From NCBI RefSeq assembly GCF_018135625.1, contig NZ_CP073078.1:4496501-4560500 (forward strand): a stretch of 64,000 nt of DNA. Direction: 5' to 3'. The notes under the pieces were generated by a model. The model saw only the letters and a program-made list of their open reading frames with translations. It was not told the DNA's origin and made no database searches. Made by a program: the position numbers and the translations under genes. Positions within the stretch are counted from its first letter, which is position 1, and each line of letters opens with the position of its first letter. Source of the DNA: Phenylobacterium montanum (GTDB taxonomy: Bacteria; Pseudomonadota; Alphaproteobacteria; Caulobacterales; Caulobacteraceae). Positions 62,404-64,000 of this stretch are shown here, piece after piece.

Positions 62404-62471
62404 GGCGGCCTGCCTGGGGAGATTTCAGGGACCGCGGATGACTAGAGAGGCGCCGCCGTTGCGGCAAGCCC

Positions 62472-64000
62472 TCAGGCTGGATCGAACGCCTGGATGATCG
62501 TCAGGCCCTCGGCGTTGGTCGCGACCGTGACCCGCGCGCCCAGCGGGTCGCGCGCGATCATGGCCTCGACGACCGCCGGATCGGCAGGATCGGTCATGGC
62601 CACGAAGCGGCCGCCGCCGTGGTCCAGATGGCCGACGATGATCCCGCGCGGCGCCTTGCCGGCGTAGTCGATGGTGTAGGTCAGGACCGTGGCCGAGCCC
62701 TCCGCGGCCTCGACCATGGTCGGCGCCGGCCAGGCGTCGATCTCGGCCTGCAGCGCCTTGCTGTCGGTCCCGTGCCAGGCCGCCGGCCGGGTGGAATAGA
62801 TCCCGACGGAATACTTCGACAGGAAGCCGCCGTTGGCGCCCACCAGGCCATAGTCGCCGGGCCGCTCGCGCAGGGCGCGGACCATGCTGGCTATGGCGTG
62901 CATGGAGTAGTTGTTGCCGGCCCCGCCGAAGAAGGGCAGGCCGCCGGTCATGGTGAAGGGGCGCGGGTCGTCCAGCGCCAGGTCCAGACCCTCCAGCATG
63001 TTGAACACGGCGATGGGGAAGCAGCTGTAGAGGTCGAACAGGTCGATCTGGTCGATCTCAAGCGCGGCGGCGGCCAGGGCCTGGCGCGCCGCCAGGACCG
63101 AGGCCCGGCTGCGAGAGATGTCCTCGCGCTCGACCACGGTGCGCTCCTTGGCGTCTGCCCCGCCGTGCAGATAGACCAGCTTCTCCTCCGGCACGCCCAG
63201 CTCGCGGGCCTTGCCCAGCGAGGTCATCAGCACCGCCGCGCCTTGATTGGCCTGGTCGCGCGCAACCATGCGGCGAGGGAAGGGATCGGAAGTCAGCCGG
63301 TTTGCGGCGGTGACTGTGGCCAATTGCTCGGCGGTATAGACCTCGCGGGACATGGCGTGCGGATTGTGCGAGGCGACCTCGGTGAACGGCGCGAACAGCT
63401 CGCCCATGGCCAGGGCGTAGGCCTGGCGGTCAAGGCCGAGACGGGCGCGGCGGGCGTTCTCGAACAGGGCGTAGACGCTGATCGGGGTCATCGCCCCATG
63501 GCGAATGAGATCCCCGGTGATCAGGCCGCTGACCCCATAGCCGCGGTCCTCCATCTGGCCGCCGACGCTCTCGGCCCAGTCGCGCGTCTCGCCCTGGGCC
63601 TGCAGGTGGCGGACGGTGGAGATGGATTCCGAGCCGGTGATCAGGGCCGTCTCGACCGCGCCGTCGTGGATCGCCTGGCACAGCTCGTTGACCAGGTGCT
63701 GGGGGCCCTGGCCGCCGGTCACCTCCAGCACCGCGCGGGCCGGGTCGGCGCCAAGGCGGCGGGCGATGGCCCTGGGGAAGTTGTCGGCGGCGCCGAAGGG
63801 CGGAACGGCGCGCGGGGTCGAAACCTCGAACTGGCGGATGGCGGCGATCAGGTCGATGTGCGGGGCGATCGCCTGGCCGGCGCCGGCGTCGTCCAGCGCG
63901 GCTTGCGAGGCGAGGCCCGCCAAGTCCGCCGGCGACAGCGCCCGATAGTCCGGCGCGTCTATGCGTTCGGAAGCTTCCCCGACCCCGATGATGACCGGCG
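62472..64000 (-). CDS. Thiolase-like (acetyl-CoA acetyltransferase family) protein, 5' end cut by window
   Basis: The frame runs past the right edge; visible coding is about 508 residues, starting inside PVIIGVGEASERIDAPDYRA. Thiolase-fold segments include ETALITGSESISTVRHLQAQ, IDLFDLYSCFPIAVFNMLEG and GGLPFFGGAGNNYSMHAIAS. The first nucleophilic Cys region reads EVTGGQGPQHL without Cys, and the usual CxG near the end is YSVGIYST. A C-terminal about 110-residue extra domain follows. It resembles non-canonical thiolase-like proteins (TLP/SCP2-type). It may bind acyl-CoA without normal thiolase chemistry. Confidence 0.82.
   Translation of the reverse strand, partial: PVIIGVGEASERIDAPDYRALSPADLAGLASQAALDDAGAGQAIAPHIDLIAAIRQFEVSTPRAVPPFGAADNFPRAIARRLGADPARAVLEVTGGQGPQHLVNELCQAIHDGAVETALITGSESISTVRHLQAQGETRDWAESVGGQMEDRGYGVSGLITGDLIRHGAMTPISVYALFENARRARLGLDRQAYALAMGELFAPFTEVASHNPHAMSREVYTAEQLATVTAANRLTSDPFPRRMVARDQANQGAAVLMTSLGKARELGVPEEKLVYLHGGADAKERTVVEREDISRSRASVLAARQALAAAALEIDQIDLFDLYSCFPIAVFNMLEGLDLALDDPRPFTMTGGLPFFGGAGNNYSMHAIASMVRALRERPGDYGLVGANGGFLSKYSVGIYSTRPAAWHGTDSKALQAEIDAWPAPTMVEAAEGSATVLTYTIDYAGKAPRGIIVGHLDHGGGRFVAMTDPADPAVVEAMIARDPLGARVTVATNAEGLTIIQAFDPA

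Overview
The window is chromosomal DNA of a high-GC alphaproteobacterium, most likely a member of the Caulobacteraceae (Caulobacter/Phenylobacterium type). Three things suggest this: the strong GC bias, the gene order comF-grxC-Nit-DUF1178-ubiG-lysC-ptsP-rodZ-ispG-prfA-prmC-DUF4167-clpB, which I recall as a conserved alphaproteobacterial neighbourhood, and the form of individual proteins (DUF4167, MOSC, TonB receptors, YXWGXW protein). No rRNA, tRNA, CRISPR array or transposase was recognised.

Layout. 0-2.1 kb holds the end of a GST-like gene, a 33-bp perfect inverted repeat, a TauD-type dioxygenase and an AT-richer gene of unknown function. 2.2-5.4 kb is housekeeping: an NDUFAF5-like methyltransferase divergent from comF-grxC-Nit-DUF1178. 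5.5-10.9 kb has a YXWGXW secreted protein and a DUF4173 membrane protein-response regulator-histidine kinase operon. 11.0-14.1 kb has ubiG and lysC separated by a VapC-type toxin with an AbrB-type antitoxin. 14.5-21.8 kb is an accessory block between lysC and ptsP: a secreted HELGE-motif protein, PilZ, a cystathionine beta-lyase-like enzyme, a Tox-REase-5 toxin with Imm52-type immunity protein, a secreted DUF1444-like protein, darcynin and TetR. 22-34 kb returns to the backbone (ptsP, rodZ, ispG, prfA, prmC, DUF4167), interrupted by an SDR/AraC pair, an epimerase-like SDR and a MOSC protein. 34-43 kb has an acyltransferase, oxidoreductases, a hydrolase, clpB behind a candidate RpoH promoter, and nitronate monooxygenase. 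43.3-46.5 kb is the biotin locus (bioA divergent from bioFD). 46.7-55.9 kb has a GH84 enzyme, a Crp-family regulator, an FAD oxidoreductase, a class III cyclase fused to TPRs, LysR, a DMT transporter and a sugar transferase. 56.3-59.2 kb is a 991-aa glycanase with three exact-length 217-residue repeats ahead of a GH16 domain. 59.3-64 kb has a BtuB-type receptor behind a cobalamin riboswitch, S-formylglutathione hydrolase and a thiolase-like protein that runs off the window.

How the parts may work together. The backbone genes serve translation termination (prfA, prmC), isoprenoid, quinone, lysine and biotin synthesis, nitrogen-PTS signalling and proteostasis. The most interesting accessory elements are the toxin/immunity pair with an unclassified N-terminal region, the secreted HELGE protein, the triplicated-repeat glycanase, and a possible cyclic-nucleotide circuit. 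That circuit comprises a cyclase, a Crp-family protein, a perfect TGTGA-N6-TCACA dyad upstream of the Crp gene, and a related dyad with TGTGACGCC repeats between the sugar transferase and glycanase genes. Functions are read from motifs and recalled families; no database search was possible.
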